Made by a program: the position numbers and the translations under genes. From a bacterium (lineage in GTDB: Bacteria > JAHJDO01), in assembly GCA_030652805.1 (NCBI GenBank), contig JAUSPT010000010.1:1-8971 (forward strand): DNA of 8,971 nucleotides, given 5' to 3'. Under the pieces are notes generated by a model. The model saw nothing but the letters and a program-made list of their open reading frames with translations, was not told where the DNA came from and made no database searches. This document shows, in pieces, positions 1 to 5,665 of the stretch (positions are counted from its first letter, which is position 1; every line of letters starts with the position of its first letter).

Positions 1-90
1 GACACACGCAATAAAAATAGAAAAGAAATAGCGGCTGAAGCGGGGTTTACCACGCTATATAGATGGATGTTGCAAAAAAAAATTAAATAA
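1..90 (+). CDS. C-terminal fragment, possible helix-turn-helix protein
   Basis: An open frame enters from the left edge and ends at a TAA at 88-90, leaving 29 visible residues. The segment RKEIAAEAGFTTLYRWMLQK resembles a helix-turn-helix: an alanine-rich first helix, a glycine turn and a second helix ending in an aromatic-basic stretch. That would suit a small DNA-binding regulator at the head of a phage early region, but the fragment is too short to assign a family. A new gene with its own SD begins 26 bases downstream on the same strand, so it is probably the upstream member of the same transcription unit. It could equally be the end of an unrelated small protein. Confidence 0.45.
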   Translation, partial: DTRNKNRKEIAAEAGFTTLYRWMLQKKIK

Positions 91-116
91 ATCGTGGAAG
101 AAGCTGAGGAATTAAT

Positions 117-287
117 ATGGACATCGTAGAAAGATTAAAAGGCATCCTGAAAAAGGATCAGCTACTTGCCCGTGACTGGGACGAATATGGCGATGACATC
201 GAATGTGAAATCGAGGATGCTATTGAGGAAATTGAGCGGCTGAGAATATCTCATTTAAATATTGACAAACATACACCACACGCGTAA
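117..287 (+). CDS. Small acidic hypothetical protein, 56 aa
   Basis: The ATG is preceded by GAGGA at 106-110 with a 6-base spacer, which supports the start. The product is strongly acidic in its middle (residues 21-40 are dominated by D and E) and ends in a short polar tail. No catalytic motif, signal peptide or membrane segment is visible. The predicted fold is mostly helical (MDIVERLKGILKK, then EIEDAIEEIERLR). Small acidic helical proteins of unknown function are common in phage early regions. It lies between a possible DNA-binding protein and the structured leader of the HNH gene. No function is proposed. Confidence 0.6.
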   Translation: MDIVERLKGILKKDQLLARDWDEYGDDIECEIEDAIEEIERLRISHLNIDKHTPHA

Positions 288-317
288 TGGTGCTTGTGAA
301 AGGTAATTCTATGAGAA

Positions 318-421
318 GTCACGGTCTCGACAATCAATTTAAAATTCAAATAGGGTATATCAAAAGACTGCACTCCCTGTGTAGTTCAGGAGCCGTGACC
401 TCCGTTTTGGTATGCCCTATT
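318..421 (+). promoter_or_regulatory. Candidate pseudoknotted leader RNA upstream of HNH gene
   Basis: Bases 349-365 (AATAGGGTATATCAAAA) pair with 405-421 over 17 positions without a mismatch if two U-G wobbles are allowed. Those two pairs work only in + strand RNA. Inside the loop, GGAG (389-392) pairs with CTCC (400-403), exposing a 7-base loop CCGTGAC (393-399). That loop is fully complementary to upstream GTCACGG (318-324), and CTC at 326-328 can extend the pairing. The result is a pseudoknot. A competing hairpin, 373-379 with 387-392, also exists. The SD (430-436) and ATG (442) of the HNH gene lie just downstream. No known riboswitch or ribozyme class was recognised. Confidence 0.5.
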
Positions 422-441
422 GGTGTTTTAAGGGGATTGTT

Positions 442-1002
442 ATGACAAAGAAGACCATCAAAAGAAAATCTATAAGCAAAAAATTACGATTCGATGTCTT
501 TAAGAGAGACAACTTCCAATGTGTATATTGTGGGAAAACACCACCAGAAATTACACTTGAGATTGACCACATAGAACCAATTTCAAAAGGTGGAGACAAC
601 GATATAAACAATCTGGTTAGCTCATGCTTCGATTGTAATAGAGGGAAAAGGAATGTTCGCTTAACAAAAAAACCAAACAAAACACCTGAAAACATAGAAA
701 TATTAAAAGAAAAAGAAGATCAACTTAAAGAATATAGAAAATTAATAAGAAAAATTAATAGAAGGATTAATAATAATATTAATGGCATAAACAATATTTA
801 TATAAAGGCTTATCCTGGGTGGGAGTTTTCCGATTCATTTAAAACTGGAAGCTTAAAACGGTTTTTGAATTTTTTAACAAAAGAGGAAATTATTGAAGCT
901 TTAAAGATAGCAATCAGTCGTTTGGGAAACGATAATGATAGGGTAATTAAATATTTTTGTGGGGTTTGTTGGCAGAAAATAAAGGACAAGCGCAATGAAT
1001 AA
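442..1002 (+). CDS. HNH endonuclease with C-terminal replication-associated tail
   Basis: A 186-aa protein. The ATG at 442 is chosen over an in-frame ATG at 412 because AAGGGGA (430-436) sits 5 bases before it, and because the 412 start would lie inside the leader stem. Residues 16-75 form a typical HNH domain: a basic FKRDNFQC entry, zinc-binding C27-x2-C30 and C62-x2-C65, catalytic D42-H43, and N57 in the INNL segment. Residues about 80-115 are a charged, coiled-coil-like linker. The tail includes GSLKRFLNFLTKEEI and a YFCGVCW motif at 171-177. From memory, this kind of tail is seen in phage HNH proteins beside replication genes. It overlaps the next gene by 8 bases. It probably nicks or cuts double-stranded DNA. 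Whether it is a homing enzyme or a replication or recombination factor cannot be told. Confidence 0.88.
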   Translation: MTKKTIKRKSISKKLRFDVFKRDNFQCVYCGKTPPEITLEIDHIEPISKGGDNDINNLVSSCFDCNRGKRNVRLTKKPNKTPENIEILKEKEDQLKEYRKLIRKINRRINNNINGINNIYIKAYPGWEFSDSFKTGSLKRFLNFLTKEEIIEALKIAISRLGNDNDRVIKYFCGVCWQKIKDKRNE

Positions 1003-1765
1003 AGATTTTAGAGTTGCCGTATCGTTTCCGCACCATCCTAAAACAAAAAAACTCATACGACAGTTAGGTTATGAGGCTGTTTATTCATTAATTAATTTAT
1101 GGTCGTTTGTTGCTATGAATAAACCAAGTGGTGTTTTAAATAATATGGATATTGATGATATTGAAATTGCTTCTGACTGGAATGGGGAATGCTCAAAGTT
1201 CGTTTTAGCATTACTTGAGCATAAATTTATAGATGAAATAAGTGGTGTTTATAGTATCCATGACTGGAAAGATCATAACGGATATGCTTTTTATTCACCA
1301 GAAAGATCAAAAAAGGCAAAAAATGCAGCAGAAAGCCGTTGGAACAAAAAGAATAAAAACAATAATTTAATGCTAAACGATGCTAAGGGCATACTACAAG
1401 CATCACCAAGCAATGCCCCTTCTCCTGATCCTTCTCCTGATCCTTCTCCTAATAAAAAGGTTTTTAATCAAAAAGAATTTGAGGTTTTTTATTCAACTTA
1501 TCCTAACCGTAAAGGTAAAAAAGAGTGTCTTGAGCGATGGAAGAAATTACTGAAAAACAATCAGCTTCCTGAAATATCTGTTTTACTGACTGCTGTTAAA
1601 AAACAAACAGCGTGGCGTCAAAATGCAAACGGCGAATTTAGACCAGAATGGAAATACCCGGCTACATGGTTAAATAAAGGCTGTTGGGAAGACGAATTTG
1701 AATTAAAGCTAAATAATTTTGAACCTGCTAATTATCAACCACCGATAGAGGATATTCTTGAATAA
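995..1765 (+). CDS. Phage replication initiator / helicase-loader type protein
   Basis: A 256-aa protein that starts inside the end of the HNH gene, with AAGGA about 10 bases before the ATG. The N-terminal part (about 1-95) looks like the winged-helix domain of phage replisome organiser proteins: KKLIRQLGYEAVYSLINLW, then IEIASDWNG, FVLALLEHKFID and SIHDWKDHNGYA. A low-complexity linker follows, with a PSPD repeat at about 142-152. The C-terminal part (159-232) has the block FEVFYSTYPNRKGKKECLERW followed by EWKYPATWLNKGCWED, typical of phage O/DnaD-like replication proteins. By family it should bind the phage origin and help load the DnaB helicase encoded next. The neighbouring helicase supports this. 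The exact subfamily is not resolved. Confidence 0.82.
   Translation: MNKDFRVAVSFPHHPKTKKLIRQLGYEAVYSLINLWSFVAMNKPSGVLNNMDIDDIEIASDWNGECSKFVLALLEHKFIDEISGVYSIHDWKDHNGYAFYSPERSKKAKNAAESRWNKKNKNNNLMLNDAKGILQASPSNAPSPDPSPDPSPNKKVFNQKEFEVFYSTYPNRKGKKECLERWKKLLKNNQLPEISVLLTAVKKQTAWRQNANGEFRPEWKYPATWLNKGCWEDEFELKLNNFEPANYQPPIEDILE
1418..1453 (+). repeat. Three tandem 12-bp repeats in the initiator linker
   Basis: CCTTCTCCTGAT occurs twice in a row and is followed by CCTTCTCCTAAT, encoding PSPD-PSPD-PSPN in the linker of the initiator-like protein. The repeat unit is a multiple of three, so the frame is kept. In lambdoid phages the origin iterons lie inside the O gene, so an origin role is conceivable. 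A simple flexible linker made by slippage is just as likely. Confidence 0.85.
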
Positions 1766-3107
1766 CATCCCACCACAAAATATAGAATTAGAACAAAGCA
1801 TATTATCATCATGTTTAATAAATACTGAATCCCTTGATGATATTGCTGATATATTAATCCCTAACGATTTTTACAAGACATCGCACCAGAAAATATATTC
1901 AGCTATGCTCGAACTAAAAAGAAAATCTGAGCCGGTTGATATTGTAATGCTTGTAGATAAATTAAAAATATTAAAACAATTAGAACTTATTGGCGGGGCA
2001 AGCTATTTAGCTGTACTTATAGATACACCGGTTGCGATTAATATAGAATACACAGTTAAAAAAATAAAACAATATGCTGTATTACGTAACACAATAGATA
2101 TTTGTTATAAGACCATTCAATCATGTCAAGAAGCAAGCGGGGACACAGATGAGATTGTTGATAAATTCCAAACGGATATATTGAGAATAGACACTGGAAT
2201 ATCCGGTGACAACTATATAGATATGAAACAACTTGCTGTAGAGGGTGAAGATAGACATGAAATAATATATAATAATCAAACTAATGTTTCGGGGGTAGCT
2301 TCCGGTTTTATTGATATTGACAAAGTAACATGCGGATTTCAACCAGGGGACTTAATAATAATTGCAGCAAGGCCAAGTATGGGTAAAAGTAGTCTTATGC
2401 GGAACATGGCTGTAAATATGGCAAAAAAAGAAATACCTAACGCAATAATATCATTAGAGATGTCTAAGGAACAGCTTTATGATTCTTTGTCGGCGAGCGA
2501 AAGCGGAGTCAGTTTAATGAAGTTTAGAAATGGCTGGTTTTCTATGGATGATTGGCGCTTAAAAACAGAAGCTGCAAGCAGATTGTATGAATTAAAGATG
2601 TTTGTTGCCGATAAAGATTGTTTTAAGACGCTGGATATTTGCCGGATCGCCCGAAGGCTTAAAAAGAAAGAAGATATTAAAATTGTTTTTATTGATTATT
2701 TACAGTTAATCGAAGGGGATACAAAAAAAGGCAAAAACTATGAAGTAGGAGAGATAACGCGAAGATTCAAACAATTAGCAAAAGAGCTTGAAATTACGGT
2801 TGTTTTATTATCACAGCTTAATAGAGATTGCGAGAAGCGACCGGATAAAAGACCAGTGTTATCAGATTTAAGAGACTCTGGGTCGATTGAACAGGACGCA
2901 GACGTGGTGATGTTTCCGTATAGACGTGAACAATATATCATGAATAAATACCATGATGACGGCACGATGACGCCAGACATGATAAAGTGGCATGGCAAAG
3001 CTGAGTTGAATATTGCAAAGCAACGCATGGGTCCGACACGGAGAATTAATTTAATATGGCTGGACAAGACGGTGCAGTTTAAGGACGCTGTAAAAGATTT
3101 AAAATAA
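1758..3107 (+). CDS. dnaB: Replicative DNA helicase, DnaB family
   Basis: A 449-aa protein, close to the usual DnaB length. It starts at TTG (1758), supported by AGAGGA 5 bases upstream; the start overlaps the end of the initiator gene by 8 bases. The N-terminal helical domain (about 5-110) reads NIELEQSILSSCLIN through NDFYKTSHQKIY. The RecA-like domain has Walker A ARPSMGKSS (204-212), EMSKEQL (234-240), Walker B IVFIDYLQLI (309-318), and the LSQLNRDCEKRP and LSDLRDSGSIEQDAD motifs (351-382). The C-terminal NIAKQRMGPTRR (418-429) carries the arginine-finger region. The hexamer unwinds DNA 5' to 3' at the phage fork. All catalytic motifs are intact. Confidence 0.97.
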   Translation: MNNIPPQNIELEQSILSSCLINTESLDDIADILIPNDFYKTSHQKIYSAMLELKRKSEPVDIVMLVDKLKILKQLELIGGASYLAVLIDTPVAINIEYTVKKIKQYAVLRNTIDICYKTIQSCQEASGDTDEIVDKFQTDILRIDTGISGDNYIDMKQLAVEGEDRHEIIYNNQTNVSGVASGFIDIDKVTCGFQPGDLIIIAARPSMGKSSLMRNMAVNMAKKEIPNAIISLEMSKEQLYDSLSASESGVSLMKFRNGWFSMDDWRLKTEAASRLYELKMFVADKDCFKTLDICRIARRLKKKEDIKIVFIDYLQLIEGDTKKGKNYEVGEITRRFKQLAKELEITVVLLSQLNRDCEKRPDKRPVLSDLRDSGSIEQDADVVMFPYRREQYIMNKYHDDGTMTPDMIKWHGKAELNIAKQRMGPTRRINLIWLDKTVQFKDAVKDLK

Positions 3108-3189
3108 TATCACTATGGCTATATACTCATAGACTACTGCCTAAGTATGCGGTAAGATTAATATTCAAAACGTTTAGACTGGAGGAAAC

Positions 3190-3921
3190 ATGAAAATCTC
3201 AAACGAAGTAGCAAACGTATTGGCAAACTCAGAAATAGATGATCTCAAATTATATCTACCTGGGGAACAACTTGAAAGAAAGCTATATATGGCTGTCAAT
3301 AATGTCCTTGTTGCGCTCGAAGGAAAGTGGAATCGAAAAGAGAAAGCTCATATATTCAAGGTTGAACCGGCTGAAATTATAGAGGAAATCTTACTAACCG
3401 GAGAATACACAGACGCAAAAAAGGAATACCAGTTTTTTGAAACGCCAGACGAGCTCGCTAAAAAGCTGGTAGATATGGCAAATATCCAACCAGGCGAAAC
3501 GGTGTTAGAACCAAGCGCGGGCCGCGGGGCTATTGTAAAGCATATTAATAAAGGCGCTTCTTGCGATTGTATAGAATTAAACTTGAAAGACAGAATATAT
3601 CTCAGGGAAGAAGGATATTATGTTGTCGGAGAGGATTTTTTACAGTGTCAGCAAAGGTATGATGTTATTATTGCGAATCCGCCGTTTAGTTTTCAGTCCG
3701 ATATTTCTCATATCACACACATGATAGAGCTGGCCAATCGGTGTGTCGTGTCGATAGCCTCCTCCTCTGTGATGTGGCGCACAAATAAAAAGTCGGTTGA
3801 GTTTCGTGAGTTGGTGGCTAAATCAGGCGGCACAATTAAGACTTTGCCGGAAGGCTCATTTAAGGAAAGCGGAACCAATGTTAATACCTGTGTTGTTCAT
3901 ATTGAGAAAGGGAGTTTATGA
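3190..3921 (+). CDS. SAM-dependent DNA adenine methyltransferase-like protein
   Basis: A 243-aa protein with GGAGG at 3180-3184 before the ATG. Motif I, the SAM-binding loop, is VLEPSAGRGAIVKHI (105-119), and motif IV is IIANPPF (160-166). The NPPF tetrapeptide is typical of N6-adenine methyltransferases. ETPDELAKKLVDMA (84-97) precedes motif I, as in many type I/IIG-like and phage orphan enzymes. Residues 1-75 form an uncharacterised N-terminal part. No restriction endonuclease or specificity subunit is adjacent, so it is probably an orphan enzyme marking phage DNA against host restriction or controlling replication timing. The target sequence cannot be predicted. Its stop overlaps the next start (ATGA at 3918-3921). 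Confidence 0.88.
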   Translation: MKISNEVANVLANSEIDDLKLYLPGEQLERKLYMAVNNVLVALEGKWNRKEKAHIFKVEPAEIIEEILLTGEYTDAKKEYQFFETPDELAKKLVDMANIQPGETVLEPSAGRGAIVKHINKGASCDCIELNLKDRIYLREEGYYVVGEDFLQCQQRYDVIIANPPFSFQSDISHITHMIELANRCVVSIASSSVMWRTNKKSVEFRELVAKSGGTIKTLPEGSFKESGTNVNTCVVHIEKGSL

Positions 3922-4094
3922 AACTAAAATTCTATGTCGGCTGGCTTTATATTAAAATTGCAAAGAACAGGTTGCTGGGCGGATACTATTTTGAGTTTAA
4001 AATATTGTTTTATGGTAGAGGATATTATGCGTGGAAAAAAAAGATGGAAAAGTTTAAAAGTCAACTACCGTCAGCTAAAGCAGACGGCTTGTAA
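3918..4094 (+). CDS. Small basic hypothetical protein, 58 aa
   Basis: It starts at ATG 3918, overlapping the methyltransferase stop by 4 bases, with AAAGGGA (3907-3913) as SD. The product is basic and aromatic: MKLKFYVGWLYIKIAKNRLL, then FYGRGYYAWKKKMEKFK and a short polar end. The N-terminal 20 residues could be an amphipathic helix. No clear transmembrane segment or enzyme motif is present. Translational coupling to the methyltransferase is likely. A longer frame over the same DNA (3934-4278) has no SD and is regarded as spurious. The last codons overlap the first hairpin of the structured stretch that follows. Function unknown. Confidence 0.65.
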   Translation: MKLKFYVGWLYIKIAKNRLLGGYYFEFKILFYGRGYYAWKKKMEKFKSQLPSAKADGL

Positions 4095-4160
4095 CTGCCT
4101 CGGAAGGCGCTACGATAGGCGGGTTGACTGCCGCCCTACCTGGGTAGCATATAGCGTCCA
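4068..4160 (+). other. Dense cluster of potential RNA hairpins, candidate structured RNA
   Basis: CCGTC (4068-4072) pairs with GACGG (4083-4087), with an inner GC/GC pair. GCCT-CGGA-AGGC is a tetraloop hairpin at 4097-4108. GGCGCTA (4106-4112) pairs with TAGCGTCC (4152-4159) with one bulge. Inside that, TAGGCGG (4116-4122) pairs with CCGCCCTA (4131-4138) with one bulge. CTAC/GTAG (4136-4139/4144-4147) is an alternative. Some stems compete, suggesting a switch or simply chance. The stretch is richer in G+C than its surroundings and has no convincing ORF after 4094. It does not fit a tRNA. Role unknown; a regulatory or antitermination element is speculation. Confidence 0.35.
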
Positions 4161-4218
4161 GGTTCATATTCATACATTAATCATGCTGTATGTAGTTGTC
4201 AAGAGAAATCTTAAAAAA

Positions 4219-4267
4219 AGGAGGAGGCCAATTCCTCTGTCGCCTGAAGACGACAGTCTCCTTGGCC
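4219..4267 (+). promoter_or_regulatory. Split ribosome binding site: SD, bridging hairpin, then AUG
   Basis: A strong SD (AGGAGGA, 4219-4225) lies about 50 bases before the ATG at 4275, and no SD lies closer. Directly after it, GGCCAA (4226-4231) pairs with TTGGCC (4262-4267) and CTGTCG (4237-4242) with CGACAG (4251-4256), separated by a 5x5 internal loop. When folded, the SD is followed by the stem base and then 7 bases to the ATG, a near-ideal spacing. Similar bridging structures are described for some T4 late genes. A competing fold, AAGGAG (4218-4223) with CTCCTT (4258-4263), would hide the SD, so translation could be switched. Confidence 0.5.
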
Positions 4268-4274
4268 AACTATT

Positions 4275-4424
4275 ATGAAAAACAAACTAAAGAAATTGGA
4301 ACAGGTAATATTTGTAAAACGGGGCCCGGGAAGGATAAGTGCTATCCGTGAGGCGTGGGCTGTGTTTATAACTGGGTATCAGAAGCCACTATGGCGGAAG
4401 CTGTGGGAAAGGATAATACGATGA
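4275..4424 (+). CDS. Small basic hypothetical protein, 49 aa
   Basis: The ATG at 4275 has no adjacent SD but may use the SD at 4219-4225 through the bridging hairpin. The stop overlaps the next gene's start (ATGA, 4421-4424), a hallmark of a coupled phage operon. The product is basic, with an aromatic, positively charged end (YQKPLWRKLWERIIR), which may form an amphipathic helix. A short RGPGR motif lies at residues 16-20. No known domain was recognised. An alternative upstream ORF (4183-4278) also ends at this ATG, but it has no SD. The coupling at both ends is the best support for this frame. Confidence 0.55.
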   Translation: MKNKLKKLEQVIFVKRGPGRISAIREAWAVFITGYQKPLWRKLWERIIR

Positions 4425-4759
4425 TTTTCCCAAAAACCATAAAAATTGGAGCTCACACATATCAGGTAAAACATCCTTACATTTTCAGCAATGACACTTT
4501 AACTGGTCAATGTTGTTTAGAAGTCGGAGAAATCAGAATTAAGGCAATGACACCAGCAGGTGAAATACAAACCAATACCGCTCAATTAGTTTGTTTTTTC
4601 CATGAGATTCTACATGCTATAAATTATACAAATTGTATGGAAAACCTTGGAAAGGAGTGCGATCCTGAAAAATTAATAGACGCACTGGCCGAGGGGATGG
4701 TACAGGTACTTATTGATAATGATTTATATAAAAAACCGGTGGAGAAGGTGAAAAAATGA
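4421..4759 (+). CDS. Putative HExxH zinc metallopeptidase-like small phage protein
   Basis: A 112-aa protein. The ATG at 4421 is preferred over the in-frame ATG at 4355 because GGAAAGGA (4405-4412) precedes it and it overlaps the previous stop. The opening MIFPKTIKIGAHTYQVKHPY and the GQCCLEVGEIRI segment resemble a widespread small phage protein. CFFHEILHAINY (58-69) contains H61-E62-x2-H65, a zinc-metallopeptidase signature, and E91 in LIDALAEGM could be the third ligand. The size is normal for this phage family, which is usually annotated as hypothetical, so peptidase activity is unproven. It may act on a host protein during infection. The stop overlaps the next start (ATGA, 4756-4759). 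Confidence 0.78.
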   Translation: MIFPKTIKIGAHTYQVKHPYIFSNDTLTGQCCLEVGEIRIKAMTPAGEIQTNTAQLVCFFHEILHAINYTNCMENLGKECDPEKLIDALAEGMVQVLIDNDLYKKPVEKVKK

Positions 4760-4953
4760 TACGACCGATCTGTAACTGGTTAGAGTGTGCGTCCGGTATG
4801 GGGTTGGCAGGCAGGGGCACGTGCGCATGGGGAAACCCTGATGACCCGAATTGCCCGGAATTTGAAAAATATTTGGAATTTGAGGAGGTTACAGATGGCG
4901 AAACAAGCGAAGAAGCTGACACGGGCGCAGAAAAAGAAACTATATCGAACTGA
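4756..4953 (+). CDS. Small cysteine-containing hypothetical protein, 65 aa
   Basis: It begins at ATG 4756, overlapping the metallopeptidase-like gene by 4 bases, with GGAGAAGG (4741-4748) as SD. The N-terminal half is glycine/tryptophan-rich with cysteines at residues 6, 11, 23 and 33 (ICNWLEC, GTCAWGNPDDPNC), suggesting a small metal-bound or disulphide-stabilised fold. The C-terminal half is a strongly acidic tail. The last 59 bases overlap the following gene in another frame, so the acidic tail may partly be constrained by that gene. Function unknown. Confidence 0.68.
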   Translation: MIRPICNWLECASGMGLAGRGTCAWGNPDDPNCPEFEKYLEFEEVTDGETSEEADTGAEKETISN

Positions 4954-5062
4954 AGCAGGATTTCAGGCTGCGAAGCGGAAAAAACGAGCTCAGGAGCTCA
5001 ACATAGAGTTAAACACTAACCAAGACGCCGCAAGCTCTCAAATTCCAGCGCTTGTGGCATAA
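4895..5062 (+). CDS. Small basic hypothetical protein, 55 aa
   Basis: The ATG at 4895 is strongly supported by GAGGAGG (4882-4888) with a 6-base spacer; the longer in-frame start at 4787 has no such site. Residues 1-36 are very rich in lysine and arginine (MAKQAKKLTRAQKKKLYRTE, then AAKRKKRAQEL), so the protein could bind nucleic acid. The tail is polar and neutral. It overlaps the preceding gene by 59 bases in a different frame. It is the last + strand gene before the convergent intergenic region and terminator. No family was recognised. Confidence 0.72.
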   Translation: MAKQAKKLTRAQKKKLYRTEAGFQAAKRKKRAQELNIELNTNQDAASSQIPALVA

Positions 5063-5089
5063 GACAGGTGGAAACTTGGCTGAAAGAAA

Positions 5090-5120
5090 AAAGCCCGCCA
5101 AATTCGACTTGGCAGGCTTT
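5090..5120 (-). terminator. Strong intrinsic terminator for the - strand operon
   Basis: AAAGCCCGCCAA (5090-5101) and TTGGCAGGCTTT (5109-5120) form a 12-position stem with one mismatch and a 7-base loop. On the - strand the stem is followed by a T-rich run (complement of 5081-5092), which is the classic form. On the + strand only TTTAGATT follows, so termination of the left-arm genes there would be weaker. It separates the two convergent gene blocks. Confidence 0.85.
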
Positions 5121-5200
5121 AGATTCGTTATCGTGAGTCAGTAAGTAAACAACTATTTAAAATGGTGGTTTATGGCTTATTAGTTTGAAATTAAACATCA

Positions 5201-5326
5201 ACACTAATCTACAGCGCTTAAAGCGCTAATCTATGATGCGCCAAACAGGATAGTTATAAACTCACGCATTAATCTACAGTGCTGTTAAGCCATTATTCCA
5301 ATTTTTAAAGCGCTAATCTACAGTGC
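5201..5326. repeat. Four 17-19 bp imperfectly palindromic repeats (operators or iterons)
   Basis: Copies lie at 5201-5217, 5223-5241, 5264-5282 and 5310-5326, with consensus RCGCTAATCTACAGYGC. Each carries short inverted arms (GCGCT and AGCGC in the best copies). Copies 2 and 3 are 2 bases longer. Between copies 1 and 2, AGCGCTT-A-AAGCGCT forms an extra palindrome. The last copy touches the stop codon of the winged-helix gene. The spacing is irregular, so this is not CRISPR. Origin iterons or operators bound by the adjacent winged-helix protein are the simplest hypotheses. Confidence 0.75.
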
Positions 5327-5665
5327 CTAATGTATATCTACCATTGTAAGGGGTGAAAGCCCAAGAGACTTCCAGCGATACGAAAGAATATAGAAATTCT
5401 TTTTTCGGTAAAGCCCGCCTTTTTGAACAACTTCAATAAACCCAATTTTCAGTAATTCCCTAATTTCTTTGCCAAAAGTCGCTTGGCTCATCTCGTCTTT
5501 CATTTCCCGATATGATACTGAAACCTGTTCGCCCTTGTTTGGATTGTATTTTCGTTTAATCCTTAGATAGGCTAATTTTGAATACCATTTGAGGAAACGC
5601 CATTCTTTTGAGTCGTACATGGAATGATAAATTTGGATAAACAACTCGCGGTCTTTTCTTGACAT
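5327..5665 (-). CDS. Winged-helix DNA-binding protein (regulator or initiator-like)
   Basis: A 112-aa protein starting at the ATG complementary to 5663-5665, chosen because GGAGGTG lies just upstream. It resembles small phage winged-helix proteins that begin with a KDRELFIQIYHSMYDSKEW-like block: the helical core KWYSKLAYLRIKRKYNP (26-42), then SVSYREMKDEM (49-59) and TFGKEIRELLKIGFIEVV (63-80) as the recognition part, and a basic wing GGLYRKKNFYILS (83-95). From memory, relatives often occur in mobile elements and may regulate or initiate replication. It is the last gene of the - strand unit. The four repeats directly past its stop could be its binding sites, and its SD and start lie in a long inverted repeat. 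Confidence 0.75.
   Translation of the reverse strand: MSRKDRELFIQIYHSMYDSKEWRFLKWYSKLAYLRIKRKYNPNKGEQVSVSYREMKDEMSQATFGKEIRELLKIGFIEVVQKGGLYRKKNFYILSYRWKSLGLSPLTMVDIH

Noticed and set aside
311-445. 44-aa ORF before the HNH gene ending in an ATGA overlap
   Set aside because: A weak AAAGG precedes it, but the sequence is explained better by the pseudoknotted leader; it remains possible as a leader peptide.
4106-4159. tRNA or tRNA-like gene
   Set aside because: An acceptor-like outer stem exists, but the length is about 54 bases and no anticodon, D or T arms fit.
3934-4278. 114-aa ORF on the + strand
   Set aside because: It has no SD and runs out of frame over the well-supported 58-aa gene at 3918-4094 and through the hairpin-rich stretch; its end (4183-4278) also lacks an SD.
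5201-5326. CRISPR array
   Set aside because: Spacing between the four repeats is irregular (5 to 27 bases between copies), the repeats vary and no cas gene is present.
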